Shown here: positions 17,720 to 26,955 of the stretch, one piece after another
Layout: each line of letters opens with the position of its first letter
Position numbering within the stretch: the stretch's first letter is position 1
Source of the DNA: Kribbella caucasensis
Lineage (GTDB): Bacteria > Actinomycetota > Actinomycetes > Propionibacteriales > Kribbellaceae
NCBI RefSeq assembly: GCF_004361855.1
Contig: NZ_SNWQ01000008.1
Location: 62,001 to 126,000 of the forward strand
Reading direction: 5' to 3'
DNA length: 64,000 nucleotides
Position numbers and translations under genes: made by a program
The notes under the pieces: model-generated
What the model was told of the DNA's origin: nothing
What the model saw: the letters and a program-made list of their open reading frames with translations, nothing else
Databases searched by the model: none

Positions 17720-18388
17720 TCAGGACCCGACCAAACCGGCCTCGTAGGCCACGATCGCGGCCTGCACCCGGTTCTTCACCCCGAGCCGGTTCAGCACCGC
17801 GCTGACATACGCCTTCACCGTGCCCTCCACGAGGAACAACCGGCCCGCGATCTCGGCGTTCGACAGCCCAGCCCCGACCAGAGCGAGCACCTCACGCTCC
17901 CGCGGACTGAGTACGTCGACCTGCGCTTTCGCGGCCGCCGCCCGGGTCATCCGCCCACCACCCGCGCCGTCGCCGCTCAGCTCGGCGATCACCCGGTGCG
18001 CGACCTTCGGCGACAGGTACGCCGCTCCCTCCGCGACGGCCTTCAACCCGGCGATCAGCTCTCGCGGATCACCCGACTTCAGCAGGAACCCGCTCGCGCC
18101 GTCCCCCAACGCCTTCGCGATATACGCGTCCTCCGAGAACGTCGTCAGCATCACTACCGCCGTACCAGGCGCCGTACGCCGGATCTCCGCGCCCGCCGCC
18201 AACCCGTCCAGCCGCGGCATCCGGATGTCCAGCACCGCGACGTCCGGCCGATGGCGGTGCACCAACTCGACCGCCTCTAACCCGTCCGCCGCCTCGGCCA
18301 CCACCTCGATCGCCTCATCCGAACCGAGGATCGCCCGCACCCCCGCCCGGACCATCGCCTCGTCATCCGCCAGCAGAACCCTGATCAA
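17720..18388 (-). CDS. NarL/LuxR family response regulator
   Basis: 222 residues from TTG 18388, which overlaps the kinase stop (TTGA) and gives the canonical receiver start IRVLLADDEAMVRAG. The phospho-acceptor Asp is in VAVLDIRMP, with the conserved Thr (LTTF) and Lys (LLKSGDP). The C-terminal LuxR helix-turn-helix is LSPREREVLALVGAGLSNAEIA. It should be phosphorylated by the histidine kinase encoded immediately upstream. Target genes are unknown. Confidence 0.93.
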   Translation of the reverse strand: MIRVLLADDEAMVRAGVRAILGSDEAIEVVAEAADGLEAVELVHRHRPDVAVLDIRMPRLDGLAAGAEIRRTAPGTAVVMLTTFSEDAYIAKALGDGASGFLLKSGDPRELIAGLKAVAEGAAYLSPKVAHRVIAELSGDGAGGGRMTRAAAAKAQVDVLSPREREVLALVGAGLSNAEIAGRLFLVEGTVKAYVSAVLNRLGVKNRVQAAIVAYEAGLVGS

Positions 18389-19968
18389 CGTGGTGTTCCC
18401 TCGATCGTCGGTGGCACGGACCCGGTCTGTACTACGTCCTTTGCAACCAGCCGTTCGTCCGCGAAGCACAGCCGGTATGCGTAATTGATGGAGAACGGGC
18501 CGTCCGGCCGATAGAACCGGCAGTCCCAGCCGTCCGGTGTCGTGGTCCGCTCGCTGGGCGGATCGAGCATCCGCATCGCCGGCAACACCCGTTCGACTTC
18601 CTCCTTGCTCTGACCTATCCGCAGCGCGTCGAACTGGTCCGGTCGCAGGATCGCGCTGTATCCGGCGACCAGGTAGTAGCCCATCGCAACCACTCCGATG
18701 ACCGAACCCAGCACGAGCGGAGCCGCGACCGCGGTGATCAGCCCCCGCCGGGCCCTCCGTCGTACGTCGGCTCGCTCGTCGGCCGTCGCGGACTCCACCG
18801 GCTGCTCGGGTTCCTGCCGGCCACCCGACCGGGGAATCCGCGCGACCACCTCGAACCCACCCTCGGACCGCTGGGCTGCAGTCAACGTCCCACCGACCAG
18901 CCGAACCCGCTCGGTCAGGCCGGCCAACCCACTCCCCGTCGACGGCACGTTCTCGACCGTCTGCGTTGCTCCACTGTCCACGACCTGTACGACGATGTCG
19001 GCCGACCTGTTGATCGTCACGACCACCGACGCACCCGGAGCGTGTTTGCTCGCATTCGTCAGCGACTCCTGCACGACTCGATGAACAGCCCGATCCACCA
19101 TCGGCGACACGTCTGATTGATCCCCGTCCTCCACCAGCCGGACCGCCAGCCCCGAGGCGGCGGCTCGATCGACGAGGTCGGCGACCGTTTCGTGGCTCGG
19201 GACAACAGGGGCCTGGGCGTCGGCATCGCGGAGTACGCCGATGATCTCGCCGAGGCGGTCGGTCGCGGTGGCGGCGGCTTCGCGGAGATCGGTCGCGGCC
19301 TGGCGGTGCCGCACGGGCAGATCGGCGTCGACCTCCAGCGCGGCGGCGCGCAACGCGATCAGGCTCAGCTCGTGGCCGACCGAGTCGTGCATGTCCTCGG
19401 CGATCCGGGAGCGTTCTCTGAGTCGCGCGCGGTCGATCTCCATCCGGTGTTCACGTTCGATCCGCTCGGCCCGATCCCAGCCGGCGGTCGCGAGGAGGGC
19501 CTGCTGTGCGCGGTACCGCCCGATCAGCCACGGGAGCGCGACCAGGATCAATGAGAGCAGCAAGATCACCAGCCAGCTCAGCACCGCCTCGCCGACCGAG
19601 ATCTCCCGGTGCAGCACCAACCCCAGCGCCAGTAACGCGACCAGGGCCCAACCGGCCAGCATCACGAAGTGCCGTAGGAGGGTCTCCCGGCGCCCGGCCA
19701 GGTAACTCAGCAACGAGATCGCCGGGATCAGCGCGATCGGTACGCCGAACGCCGTGTTCATCGCGTAGGCCAAGATCAGGATCTCGGGCGTGACGACCAG
19801 GGCCAGCGCCACGATCGGCCGGGACCGCCGGAGCAGAACCGCAGCGGCGAGCAGCGCGAGACAGGTCGCCATCAGCCAGTACGGGTCGCCCCGGGTACCG
19901 CTCTCCGCGATCACCAGGAACCCCAGCCCGCACCACAGGCCGAGGTCCCCGATCCGCCGCCACTTCAC
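18385..19968 (-). CDS. Sensor histidine kinase with extra C-terminal transmembrane and extracytoplasmic domain
   Basis: 527 residues from GTG. Five or six N-terminal hydrophobic segments are followed by a HisKA_3 dimerisation helix with the phospho-His in EDMHDSVGHELSL and a HATPase domain (N-box VVQESLTNASKHAPG, G-box GSGLAGLTERV). That is a normal NarX/DesK-type kinase. After residue 404, however, comes a further transmembrane helix (about 410-434) and a 90-residue tail with FDALRIGQSKEEVERVLPAM and two cysteines, resembling the SmpA/BamE-type fold. This tail would lie outside the membrane, an unusual place for a second sensor. Coupled to the response regulator downstream. Confidence 0.9.
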   Translation of the reverse strand: MKWRRIGDLGLWCGLGFLVIAESGTRGDPYWLMATCLALLAAAVLLRRSRPIVALALVVTPEILILAYAMNTAFGVPIALIPAISLLSYLAGRRETLLRHFVMLAGWALVALLALGLVLHREISVGEAVLSWLVILLLSLILVALPWLIGRYRAQQALLATAGWDRAERIEREHRMEIDRARLRERSRIAEDMHDSVGHELSLIALRAAALEVDADLPVRHRQAATDLREAAATATDRLGEIIGVLRDADAQAPVVPSHETVADLVDRAAASGLAVRLVEDGDQSDVSPMVDRAVHRVVQESLTNASKHAPGASVVVTINRSADIVVQVVDSGATQTVENVPSTGSGLAGLTERVRLVGGTLTAAQRSEGGFEVVARIPRSGGRQEPEQPVESATADERADVRRRARRGLITAVAAPLVLGSVIGVVAMGYYLVAGYSAILRPDQFDALRIGQSKEEVERVLPAMRMLDPPSERTTTPDGWDCRFYRPDGPFSINYAYRLCFADERLVAKDVVQTGSVPPTIEGTPR

Positions 19969-19975
19969 AGGCCCG

Positions 19976-19981
19976 ACGCTA
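19976..19981 (-). promoter_or_regulatory. -10 element of a leaderless promoter (kinase gene)
   Basis: TAGCGT on the minus strand, seven bases before the GTG at 19968. No ribosome-binding site lies between, which supports this start for the kinase. Confidence 0.45.
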
Positions 19982-20036
19982 CACAGCCCGCGCCGACCCG
20001 CAGTACTGCCAAAAGTCAGGCCCTTGTCGCGGCGGT

Positions 20037-21140
20037 TCAGTTGCGCTCGGCATCGACCAGCTCGAACGGGACGGTGGACAGCTTCGGCACCGATTCCCCA
20101 CGCAACTGGGCGAGCAGCAGATCGACCGCCTGCCGCCCCATCTCCCGCTCGTCCTGCCGGACATGCAGAAACGGCAACCCACCGATCGGATCCCCCGGCG
20201 AGTCGAAACAGCTGATCACCTGTTCCCGCGGCTGCCCGAACGCCCGATCCAGCATCCGCGCCAGGTTGTACTCACACGCCACGTACGCCGTCACCTCGGG
20301 CACCCGATCGCGGAACGCCCGGATCACCTCGACATCGGCGTTCACACTCTCCCGCGTGAACGACCCCGGCAACGTACTCCGCAACGACGTGAGCTGGTGC
20401 GCCCGGTACTCCCCCGGCTCCCGCTCCGCGAACGCGGCCCGGAACCCCTCCAGTCGGTCCTCGATACTCGACGTGTTCTGCGGCGGCGGCGACACGAACG
20501 CGATCTGCCGATGCCCGAGGTCGAGCAGCCGCTCGGTCAACGCCCGGGACGCCGCGACGTTGTCCGTGTGCACGGCAGACACCGGGATCCCGGACAGGTG
20601 CCGGTCGACCAGCACCATCGGATACCCGTCGAGCACCTGCCGCAACAAGCTCGCGTTGTAGAAGTCGCCATGCACCGGGAACACGATCAGCCCATCGACC
20701 TCACCCGACCCGGCCAGCGATTCCACCGCCCGTTCCTCATCCGCCTGCCGCCCACGCGTCCGCCGTACGAGCAGGTTCATCCCGTGGTCGGCACACCGCT
20801 CCTCGATCGCACGCAACAACTCCAGCCCGTACGCCTCCGAGACATCCGGTACGACGAGCGCGATCGTCCTCCGCCGCTCCCGAGTTCTCGCCCGGACCGC
20901 CGGCAGCGTCATCCCCTCCAGGTCAGGTAGCTCACGGACGACGAACGAGCCCTTACCCCGGATCCGCTCGACCAGGCCCGCCTCCCGGAGTACCTCGAGC
21001 GCCCGCTTCGACGTGATCCGGCTGACCTCGAACTGCGCCGCGAGCTCCATCTCCGATGGCACCCGGTCGCCCGGCCGGAGTACACCGCGCTTGATCTCCG
21101 ACAGCACATGGTTCGTGATCCGCAGGTACAGCGGCGCCAT
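20037..21140 (-). CDS. GntR-type winged-helix regulator with LacI-like sugar-binding domain
   Basis: 367 residues from ATG 21140, preceded by GGAGGAGGG; a GTG at 21155 would place the ribosome-binding site inside the coding sequence. The N-terminal GntR domain is clear (YLRITNHVLSEIKRGVLRPGD, then ELAAQFEVSRITSKRALEVL). From about residue 90 a periplasmic-binding-protein fold of the LacI/PurR type follows (RRTIALVVPDVSEAYGLELL; later VLVDRHLSGIPVSAVHTDN). This AraR-like architecture usually represses sugar-use genes and is released by a sugar. No sugar operon is adjacent; the divergent neighbour is an SDR oxidoreductase. Confidence 0.9.
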   Translation of the reverse strand: MAPLYLRITNHVLSEIKRGVLRPGDRVPSEMELAAQFEVSRITSKRALEVLREAGLVERIRGKGSFVVRELPDLEGMTLPAVRARTRERRRTIALVVPDVSEAYGLELLRAIEERCADHGMNLLVRRTRGRQADEERAVESLAGSGEVDGLIVFPVHGDFYNASLLRQVLDGYPMVLVDRHLSGIPVSAVHTDNVAASRALTERLLDLGHRQIAFVSPPPQNTSSIEDRLEGFRAAFAEREPGEYRAHQLTSLRSTLPGSFTRESVNADVEVIRAFRDRVPEVTAYVACEYNLARMLDRAFGQPREQVISCFDSPGDPIGGLPFLHVRQDEREMGRQAVDLLLAQLRGESVPKLSTVPFELVDAERN

Positions 21141-21163
21141 CCAGCCCTCCTCCACAGCTTGAG

Positions 21164-21175
21164 TTGATATACCAA
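21164..21175. promoter_or_regulatory. Candidate operator of the GntR/LacI-type regulator
   Basis: TTGATATACCAA is a near-perfect palindrome (TTG-N-TATA-N-CAA) placed 24-35 bases upstream of the regulator start and before the divergent SDR. It is unusually A/T-rich for this genome. Autoregulation is the natural reading. Confidence 0.5.
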
Positions 21176-21257
21176 ATCACCTCCACCAGGCCGGCGCAAG
21201 GACGACTCGGTGTTTGTCGGCGGCGTCCGGCAGGGTGATTCGCGGAGGTGATCGAGC

Positions 21258-21980
21258 GTGTGGATCACAGGCAAGCGTGCCCTCATCACCGGCGCCGCGG
21301 TCGGAACCGGCCGCGCCATCGCGGAACGGCTGGTAGCCGAAGGCGCCGAAGTCGTGCTCGTGGACATCGACGCGTCCGCTGGTTCGCGCGTCGCGGCAGC
21401 GATCGGCTCATCCGCTCGGTTCGAGCCCGTCGACATGCGTGACGACCTCGCCGTGGCAGCGGTGCTGAAGTGCGCACCGGACATCCTGGTGAACAACGCC
21501 GGCGGCGGCCCCGACCTCCGGCCGTGCTTCCCTGAGGCGTCGGCCGCACGGTGGACTGCATCGCTGGAGCTCAACCTTCGCGCGCCGATGCTCGCGACCC
21601 AACTCGTCCTCGAGCCCATGCGCCGAGTGGGTGGCGGGGCGGTGGTGAACGTGGGCTCGACCGCCGGACTGGGACACAGCCCGCACGTATCACCGGAGTA
21701 CAGCGCTGCGAAGGCAGGGCTGATCCGTTTCACCTCGACGCTCGCGGGACTGCGGGAGAGCCACGGCGTACGAGTCAACTGCGTCGTCCCAGACTGGGTC
21801 GCGACCGAGCGAGGGTTGGCAGAACAGGCTGCGCTGCCTCCGCCTCAGCGCGGCCCCGCTCTCGTACCACTCGAGACGCTGACCGATGCGGTCATCCGAT
21901 TCGTCGAGGACGAAACCCTCGCCGGACGGGTCATGTTGCTCGACCGCGGAAAGCCTCCCGAACTCCTGCCGTCGCCATGA
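21258..21980 (+). CDS. SDR family oxidoreductase
   Basis: 240 residues from GTG, with GGAGG nearby. The cofactor motif is TGAAVGTGRAIA, followed by the NAD(H)-type acidic residue in LVDID. NNAGGGP and the catalytic Ser (VNVGSTAGLG) and YSAAK are present, so it should be an active NAD-dependent dehydrogenase or reductase on a hydroxyl or keto group. The C-terminus is shorter than usual (no long substrate loop). It is divergent from the sugar-sensing regulator and may be its target, as inferred from position only. Confidence 0.88.
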   Translation: MWITGKRALITGAAVGTGRAIAERLVAEGAEVVLVDIDASAGSRVAAAIGSSARFEPVDMRDDLAVAAVLKCAPDILVNNAGGGPDLRPCFPEASAARWTASLELNLRAPMLATQLVLEPMRRVGGGAVVNVGSTAGLGHSPHVSPEYSAAKAGLIRFTSTLAGLRESHGVRVNCVVPDWVATERGLAEQAALPPPQRGPALVPLETLTDAVIRFVEDETLAGRVMLLDRGKPPELLPSP

Positions 21981-22059
21981 CCGGGTAGGTGTGCTCGCCT
22001 GACACTTCGGCCGGATTTCGGCCTGTTCGGCGACCTTTCGGGCTGGGAGCATGCTCGCC

Positions 22060-23541
22060 ATGACGCGCCCGCCGGTCCCCGCCTTCGCCATCGTCCCGGT
22101 CGCGGCCATCGCTCTCACGGTCGCCGCCGTCCTCACCGCTCTCTCCGGCCGCTACGGATACCACCGCGACGAGCTGTACTTCCTGGTCGCGGGCGATCAC
22201 CTGGCCTGGGGATACGTCGACCAACCCCCGCTGACCCCGCTCCTGGCCCGGATCTCCACCACGATCTTCGGCGACACCCCAGCCGGCCTCCGCGTGGTCG
22301 CGACCCTCGCATGCTGTCTGACCGTGGTCGTGGTCGCGCTGATCGCCCGGGAGTTCGGCAGCGAGCGTCGAGCTCAGATCCTGGCCGCGCTGGCCGCCGC
22401 CGTAGCCGGATTCGTCCTCGGCACCGGTCACATGGTGTCGACGGCAACCTTCGACCTGCTCGCCTGGATGCTGATCTGCTTGTTCGCGATCCGCCTACTC
22501 CGCACCGGCGACGGCCGCTGGTGGATCGCCCTCGGCCTCACCACCGGGATCGCCCTCGAGAACAAGTACCTGGTCGTCCTACCGCTGGCAGCACTCCTGA
22601 TCGCCGTACTGATCCTGGGCCCACGCAACGTGTTGAAGTCCTGGTGGTTGATCGCCGGTGTAGCGCTCGCTTGTCTTCTCGCTGCCCCCAACCTCATCTG
22701 GCAGGCCACCCACGACTGGCCGCAACTCACGGTTGCCGGCGGCATCAGCGAGGACGACGGCACCGAGAACCGCATCATGTTCGCCCCCCTCCAACTCCTC
22801 CAACTCTCCCCCTTCCTGGTCCCCATCTGGATCGCCGGCTTCCTCCGCTTGTGGCGCACCCCCACCCTCCGCTGGGCCCGCCCGATAGCGCTCGCCTACC
22901 CCATCCTCTGCGTCATCGTCCTAGCCACCGGCGGCAAGAGCTACTACGCCCTCCCCCTCCTCCTGGTCCTAGTCGCAGCGGGCTGCCAACCCACTATCGA
23001 CTGGGCCCGCGGCGCCCGCCGTACGACGCTGCTCGCAGCCGGCCTCGCGCTAACCGCAATCACGTCAGCCATCTTCACCCTCCCCGTCCTCCCCACCTCG
23101 GCCGTCAACGCCGTCCTCCCCATCAACCCCGAACAAGGCGAACAAATCGGCTGGCCCGAACTAGCCCAAACCGTCGCCACCGCCTGGAACCAAATCCCCG
23201 CCGACCAACGCGCAACCGCAGTCCTTTTCGCCGGCAACTACGGCCAGGCAGGCGCCCTGGCCCGCTACGGCCCCCAACACGGCCTCCCAACCCCGTACTC
23301 CGGCCACATGTCCTTCGCCGACTGGCCCGCCCCACCCGACACCCAAACCGGCCCCGTCCTCCTGGTCGAACAAGAACGCACCCCCCGCTACGAATCCCAC
23401 TTCACCACCTGCACCCAGGTCGCCACCTTCACGACCCCCGCCGAGGTGGACAACGAGGAAACCAACACCGCCATAGTCCTCTGCACCGCCCCCACCAAAC
23501 CCTGGTCCGCCCTATGGCCAGCCCTACGCCGCTACTACTAA
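22060..23541 (+). CDS. GT39/ArnT-like membrane glycosyltransferase
   Basis: 493 residues; ATG 22060 fits the GGGAG at 22045-22049, whereas ATG 22051 is too close to it. About 11 hydrophobic segments. The first external loop has the catalytic-type YGYHRDELYFLVAGDHLAWGY and YVDQPPLTPLLAR, typical of PMT_2 enzymes that take sugars from polyprenyl phosphate. A C-terminal soluble part of about 120 residues lies outside the membrane. The second half of the gene is strikingly C-rich and G-poor on this strand. Acceptor unknown. Confidence 0.87.
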   Translation: MTRPPVPAFAIVPVAAIALTVAAVLTALSGRYGYHRDELYFLVAGDHLAWGYVDQPPLTPLLARISTTIFGDTPAGLRVVATLACCLTVVVVALIAREFGSERRAQILAALAAAVAGFVLGTGHMVSTATFDLLAWMLICLFAIRLLRTGDGRWWIALGLTTGIALENKYLVVLPLAALLIAVLILGPRNVLKSWWLIAGVALACLLAAPNLIWQATHDWPQLTVAGGISEDDGTENRIMFAPLQLLQLSPFLVPIWIAGFLRLWRTPTLRWARPIALAYPILCVIVLATGGKSYYALPLLLVLVAAGCQPTIDWARGARRTTLLAAGLALTAITSAIFTLPVLPTSAVNAVLPINPEQGEQIGWPELAQTVATAWNQIPADQRATAVLFAGNYGQAGALARYGPQHGLPTPYSGHMSFADWPAPPDTQTGPVLLVEQERTPRYESHFTTCTQVATFTTPAEVDNEETNTAIVLCTAPTKPWSALWPALRRYY

Positions 23542-23616
23542 CCCACTCCACCCACCCCTGGTCCTGGTCCAGCCCCTGGTCCACCCCCTGGCCCGCCCTC
23601 CGCCACTACGGCCGGG

Positions 23617-25134
23617 TCACGCCGATGGGAGTCTGCTCAGGACCTGCGCGGCGTCGTCGTTCTCGGGGTCGAGGTCGAGGGCGCGTCGGAGGGCAGTCCT
23701 CGCCAGGTTGAGCTGCCCGTCCAGCTGATGGGCGCATCCGGTCATCGTCCAAGCCACGGATGAGTCCGGACGCAACTCGGTCCACACTCGCAGGAGGGGC
23801 CAGACCAGGCTTGGGCGGTGCAGCTCGATCGCTCCCCACGTGGCGTCGACGAACCCCTCGTCGTCGAGGTCGAACTCGGCCGGCTCGACCGCCGCCAGTC
23901 GGTGGTACACCGCCTTTGCGGCGTCCGGCCCCGACGTTGTCAGCGCCTCGGCGACGGGGCCGACGACCGGGGGCACCAAGGCGCGCATGGCCACCACCCC
24001 CTCGCCCAGCTCCCCGGGCGTCGCACCGGAGATCACCGAGAGGGGGACATCGGCGAGGGCGATGTCGAGCGCTGCTGCCGCGATGGGCGAGGCGGGGACG
24101 GTGTTGGAGTTGGCCAGAATGACGACGCCGGTCCGCCGCTCAGGCACCAGCACGACCCTCGACCCGAACCCGGGGTCCGCACCGCTGTGGCTCAGCGTTC
24201 GGTGCCCGCGGTAGCTGCCCATGGCCCAGCCGAGCGTCGCCGCATCCTGCCATGGGGGGTGACCCACCGGCACCACCGGCTGCCACATCAGGTCGAGCAG
24301 CCCAGCGTCCAGCCTCGCCCACTGCCCGTCGGAACCCCCGGCAGCCACCTCGGCCGGCTCGAAGTGGGCCACCATCCAGCGACACATCTCGACCAGGTTG
24401 GAGTGCAGAGTCGAGCTCGGGGCATGGCGCCTGGTGTACGGATAGGCTCCCTCGGGCACCGACAGTGGCATCCCCACGTGCGGTGAGGCAGCCAGGTGCG
24501 CGGGCACCTCGCCGCGCAGGAAGGTGCTGTTCCGCATCCCGAGTGGGGCCAGGACCTGTTGCCGCATGGCTTTCTCGAACGTCGTGTCGGTGGCCCTGGA
24601 CAGCAGCAGCCCGAGCAGCTCGTACCCGGCGTTGGAGTAGGAGAACGCCGAGCCGGGCTCCGCCTGCAGCCGCCAGTCCGACAGGCTGCGAGCGAATTCG
24701 CTGAGCGCGTCGTCGCCGAGCTGAGGGTCGTGCCAGCCGTAGTCCGCGACGTCGGGGAGACCGCTCGTGTGGCTCAACAGACGCCGGGCTGTGACCTCTC
24801 CTGCCCGACCGTCGGCCAGCGTGAACTCAGGCACCCGTTCGGTGATCGGAGCATCCAGATCGAGCACCGGTTCGCCGCCGTCGCGAGCGGTCGCCAGCGA
24901 CACGATCGCGGTCGCTACGAACGGCTTGGACACCGACGCCAGGTGGAACATCGTCTCGGGCGTGACCGGCGCGCCGGTGCCGACGTCACGGACGCCGAAC
25001 CCGCGCGAGACGACCTCCTCATCGCGCACCAGGGCAACAGCCAGGCCCGCCACCTCGTGCGACCCGACAAAGGCCTCGACCAGAGGCCACAACCCATCCT
25101 CCACACTGCCCCGAAGGCCCGCCCCCATATCCAC
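23617..25134 (-). CDS. Serine beta-lactamase-like hydrolase with C-terminal TPR
   Basis: 505 residues. Class C/DD-peptidase motifs are complete: SVSK (in HLASVSKPF), YSN (SYSNAGYELL) and HSG (LSHSGADPGFG). There is no signal peptide, so it is probably a cytoplasmic esterase or peptidase of the serine hydrolase (beta-lactamase) superfamily rather than a resistance enzyme. The last 120 residues include a TPR-like unit (NLARTALRRALDLDPENDDA) not usual for the family. GTG at 25134 or ATG at 25128 may be the start. It stands alone between a glycosyltransferase and a tRNA gene. Confidence 0.88.
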   Translation of the reverse strand: MDMGAGLRGSVEDGLWPLVEAFVGSHEVAGLAVALVRDEEVVSRGFGVRDVGTGAPVTPETMFHLASVSKPFVATAIVSLATARDGGEPVLDLDAPITERVPEFTLADGRAGEVTARRLLSHTSGLPDVADYGWHDPQLGDDALSEFARSLSDWRLQAEPGSAFSYSNAGYELLGLLLSRATDTTFEKAMRQQVLAPLGMRNSTFLRGEVPAHLAASPHVGMPLSVPEGAYPYTRRHAPSSTLHSNLVEMCRWMVAHFEPAEVAAGGSDGQWARLDAGLLDLMWQPVVPVGHPPWQDAATLGWAMGSYRGHRTLSHSGADPGFGSRVVLVPERRTGVVILANSNTVPASPIAAAALDIALADVPLSVISGATPGELGEGVVAMRALVPPVVGPVAEALTTSGPDAAKAVYHRLAAVEPAEFDLDDEGFVDATWGAIELHRPSLVWPLLRVWTELRPDSSVAWTMTGCAHQLDGQLNLARTALRRALDLDPENDDAAQVLSRLPSA

Positions 25135-25254
25135 GCCCCGACGGTACGCCGTCCTGCAGCTCTCGTGGAGTCGTACGGCGGAATGGTTTGAATCAGGCCA
25201 GAGCGGGAACCCGGATGCTGCTGGGTTCCCGCTCTGACCTGCGGTTTCTTACCG

Positions 25255-25326
25255 TGGGCGATACTGGGTTCGAACCAGTGACCTCTTCGGTGTGAACGAA
25301 GCGCGCTACCACTGCGCCAATCGCCC
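25255..25326 (-). tRNA. tRNA-Val (anticodon CAC)
   Basis: 72 bases. The acceptor stem GGGCGAT/ATCGCCC, D arm GCGC..GCGC, anticodon stem CTTCG/CGAAG with loop TTCACAC (anticodon CAC), and T arm with TTCGAAC all pair. It reads GTG codons. CCA is not encoded. Confidence 0.95.
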
Positions 25327-25457
25327 GTTCTGGTCGTGCTGGTGATGCTTTGTGGTGTCTTGCGGGTGAAACCATAGCGCATTGGTCCGCGACGTACGAA
25401 TCCGGCGGGGCTACTCTTGCTGCAAGACGGAGACCCCGTCGCCGTTGGAGACAGACT

Positions 25458-26018
25458 GTGACTTTCTCGCACGACACCGAGCACGCGCTCGCCACACTGG
25501 TCCGGCTGGTCAATACGCTGCCCGGGCCGAACAGCCAGGTCGACACGCTGGAGACCCTCGAGGACCTGGAGAAGTTCATCCAGGAGCGGGAGTTCAGCGC
25601 GGTCGGCACGCTGACGGAGACGGATCTGCAGGAGATCCGGGATCTGCGGCCGATGTTCTCGCCGGTGTTCACCACGAACTCCGACGCGGAGGCGGCCGCG
25701 CTGATCAACGCGATCGTGGCCCGGGGTACGACGACGCCGAGGCTGACGAATCACGACGGTCATCCGTGGCACATCCACTATTCGCGGGACGGCGCGTCGA
25801 TGACCTGCCGGATCACGGTGGAGTGCGGGATCGCGCTGGCCCAGGTGATCTCGGCCGGCGAGCGCGAACGTCTGCGCCGCTGCGAGGCCCCCGACTGCGA
25901 CGACGCCCTGATCGACCTGTCCCGCAACCGTTCCAAGCGGTACTGCGACGCCCGCACCTGCGGCAACCGCCTCCACGTAGCCGCCTACCGAGAGCGCCGC
26001 AAAGCCTCCGGCGAGTAG
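25458..26018 (+). CDS. CGNR zinc-finger protein (ABATE domain)
   Basis: 186 residues from GTG 25458 with GGAG eight bases upstream. The C-terminus has the zinc finger CEAPDC...YCDARTCGNRLHVAAYRERR with the family-defining CGNR. The N-terminal 120 residues form the stress-response-linked ABATE domain (ALATLVRLVNTLPGP). These proteins are presumed DNA-binding regulators in actinobacteria; no target is known. Monocistronic, convergent with the aminotransferase gene. The 112 bases between the two hold nothing I recognise. Confidence 0.9.
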   Translation: MTFSHDTEHALATLVRLVNTLPGPNSQVDTLETLEDLEKFIQEREFSAVGTLTETDLQEIRDLRPMFSPVFTTNSDAEAAALINAIVARGTTTPRLTNHDGHPWHIHYSRDGASMTCRITVECGIALAQVISAGERERLRRCEAPDCDDALIDLSRNRSKRYCDARTCGNRLHVAAYRERRKASGE

Positions 26019-26130
26019 TTCATCTCCAGCGAGCAGCCAGTACTACCCCCGCCAGGCCGCACCTCGTCCCGTTGCCGCGCGCCCGAAGAACCCCGCCTGA
26101 TCCCGAGCCGTCGCCTGTGGATTGGGGCTG

Positions 26131-26955
26131 CTACGGGTTGGGGTCTTCGGTGGCTCGGTCGGCGAAGATCTTGGCGACGGCGGCGGTGACTTCGCCCGGC
26201 GCTGGGAGCTCGCGGTCGTCGACGCGGTGGATGGCCTGAACGTCGCGGGTGGTGGACGTCAGGAAGATCTCGTCGGCATCGGCGAGTGCGGTCAGCGGGA
26301 GATCGCGTTCGGTCGCGCCGTACCAGGCCAGGACCAATGCGCGGGTGACACCGGCGAGAGCGCCGGAGGAGAGCGGTGGCGTGACGAGTTCGCCGTCGAA
26401 GACGCAGAAGATGTTCGTACCGGTACCTTCGCAGAGGTTGCCGATCGTGTTGGCGAAGATCGCCTCGGTGCCACCGCGCTCCTTGGCGTAGGCGAGCGCG
26501 CGAACGTTCTCGGCGTACGAGGTGGTCTTCAGGCCGGCGACCGCACTGCGTTCGTTGCGCAGCCACGGGACGGTGACGATCGCGGACGTCGGCGCCGGCG
26601 GCTGGATCGCCTGGGACGCGACGAGCAGGGTCGGCCCGGTGGTACCGCGATCCGAGGACAGCGGCGAGACCCCACCGGTGTACGTGATGCGCAGCCGGCC
26701 GAATGCGATACCGGGATCCGCCTTCATCACCACCGCGATCGCATCTTCGACCTGCGCCACGTCCGGCTCCGGCAGCCCGAGACCCGTCGCCGACGTGACC
26801 AGCCGCTCCAGATGCCTGGTCACCGCGAACGGCTGCCCGTCAACGATCTTCAGCGTCTCGAAGACCCCGTCACCCGTGGTCAGTCCGTGGTCCAACGGCG
26901 AGATCGCACCCGCGACCGGATCCGGCACCACGGCACCGTTCAGCCAGACAATCAT
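26131..26955 (-). CDS. Class IV aminotransferase / aminodeoxychorismate lyase-like
   Basis: 274 residues; ATG 26955 follows GGAAGGAGAG. It has the fold type IV PLP pattern: NGAVVPD and DHGLTTGDGVFETL near the N-terminus, the PLP lysine in AGLKTTSYAENV, and GTGTNIFCVFDGELVTPPLS...GVTRALVL. These features fit PabC (aminodeoxychorismate lyase in folate synthesis) or D-amino acid/branched-chain transaminases. Sequence alone does not decide. No folate genes adjoin it. Confidence 0.88.
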   Translation of the reverse strand: MIVWLNGAVVPDPVAGAISPLDHGLTTGDGVFETLKIVDGQPFAVTRHLERLVTSATGLGLPEPDVAQVEDAIAVVMKADPGIAFGRLRITYTGGVSPLSSDRGTTGPTLLVASQAIQPPAPTSAIVTVPWLRNERSAVAGLKTTSYAENVRALAYAKERGGTEAIFANTIGNLCEGTGTNIFCVFDGELVTPPLSSGALAGVTRALVLAWYGATERDLPLTALADADEIFLTSTTRDVQAIHRVDDRELPAPGEVTAAVAKIFADRATEDPNP

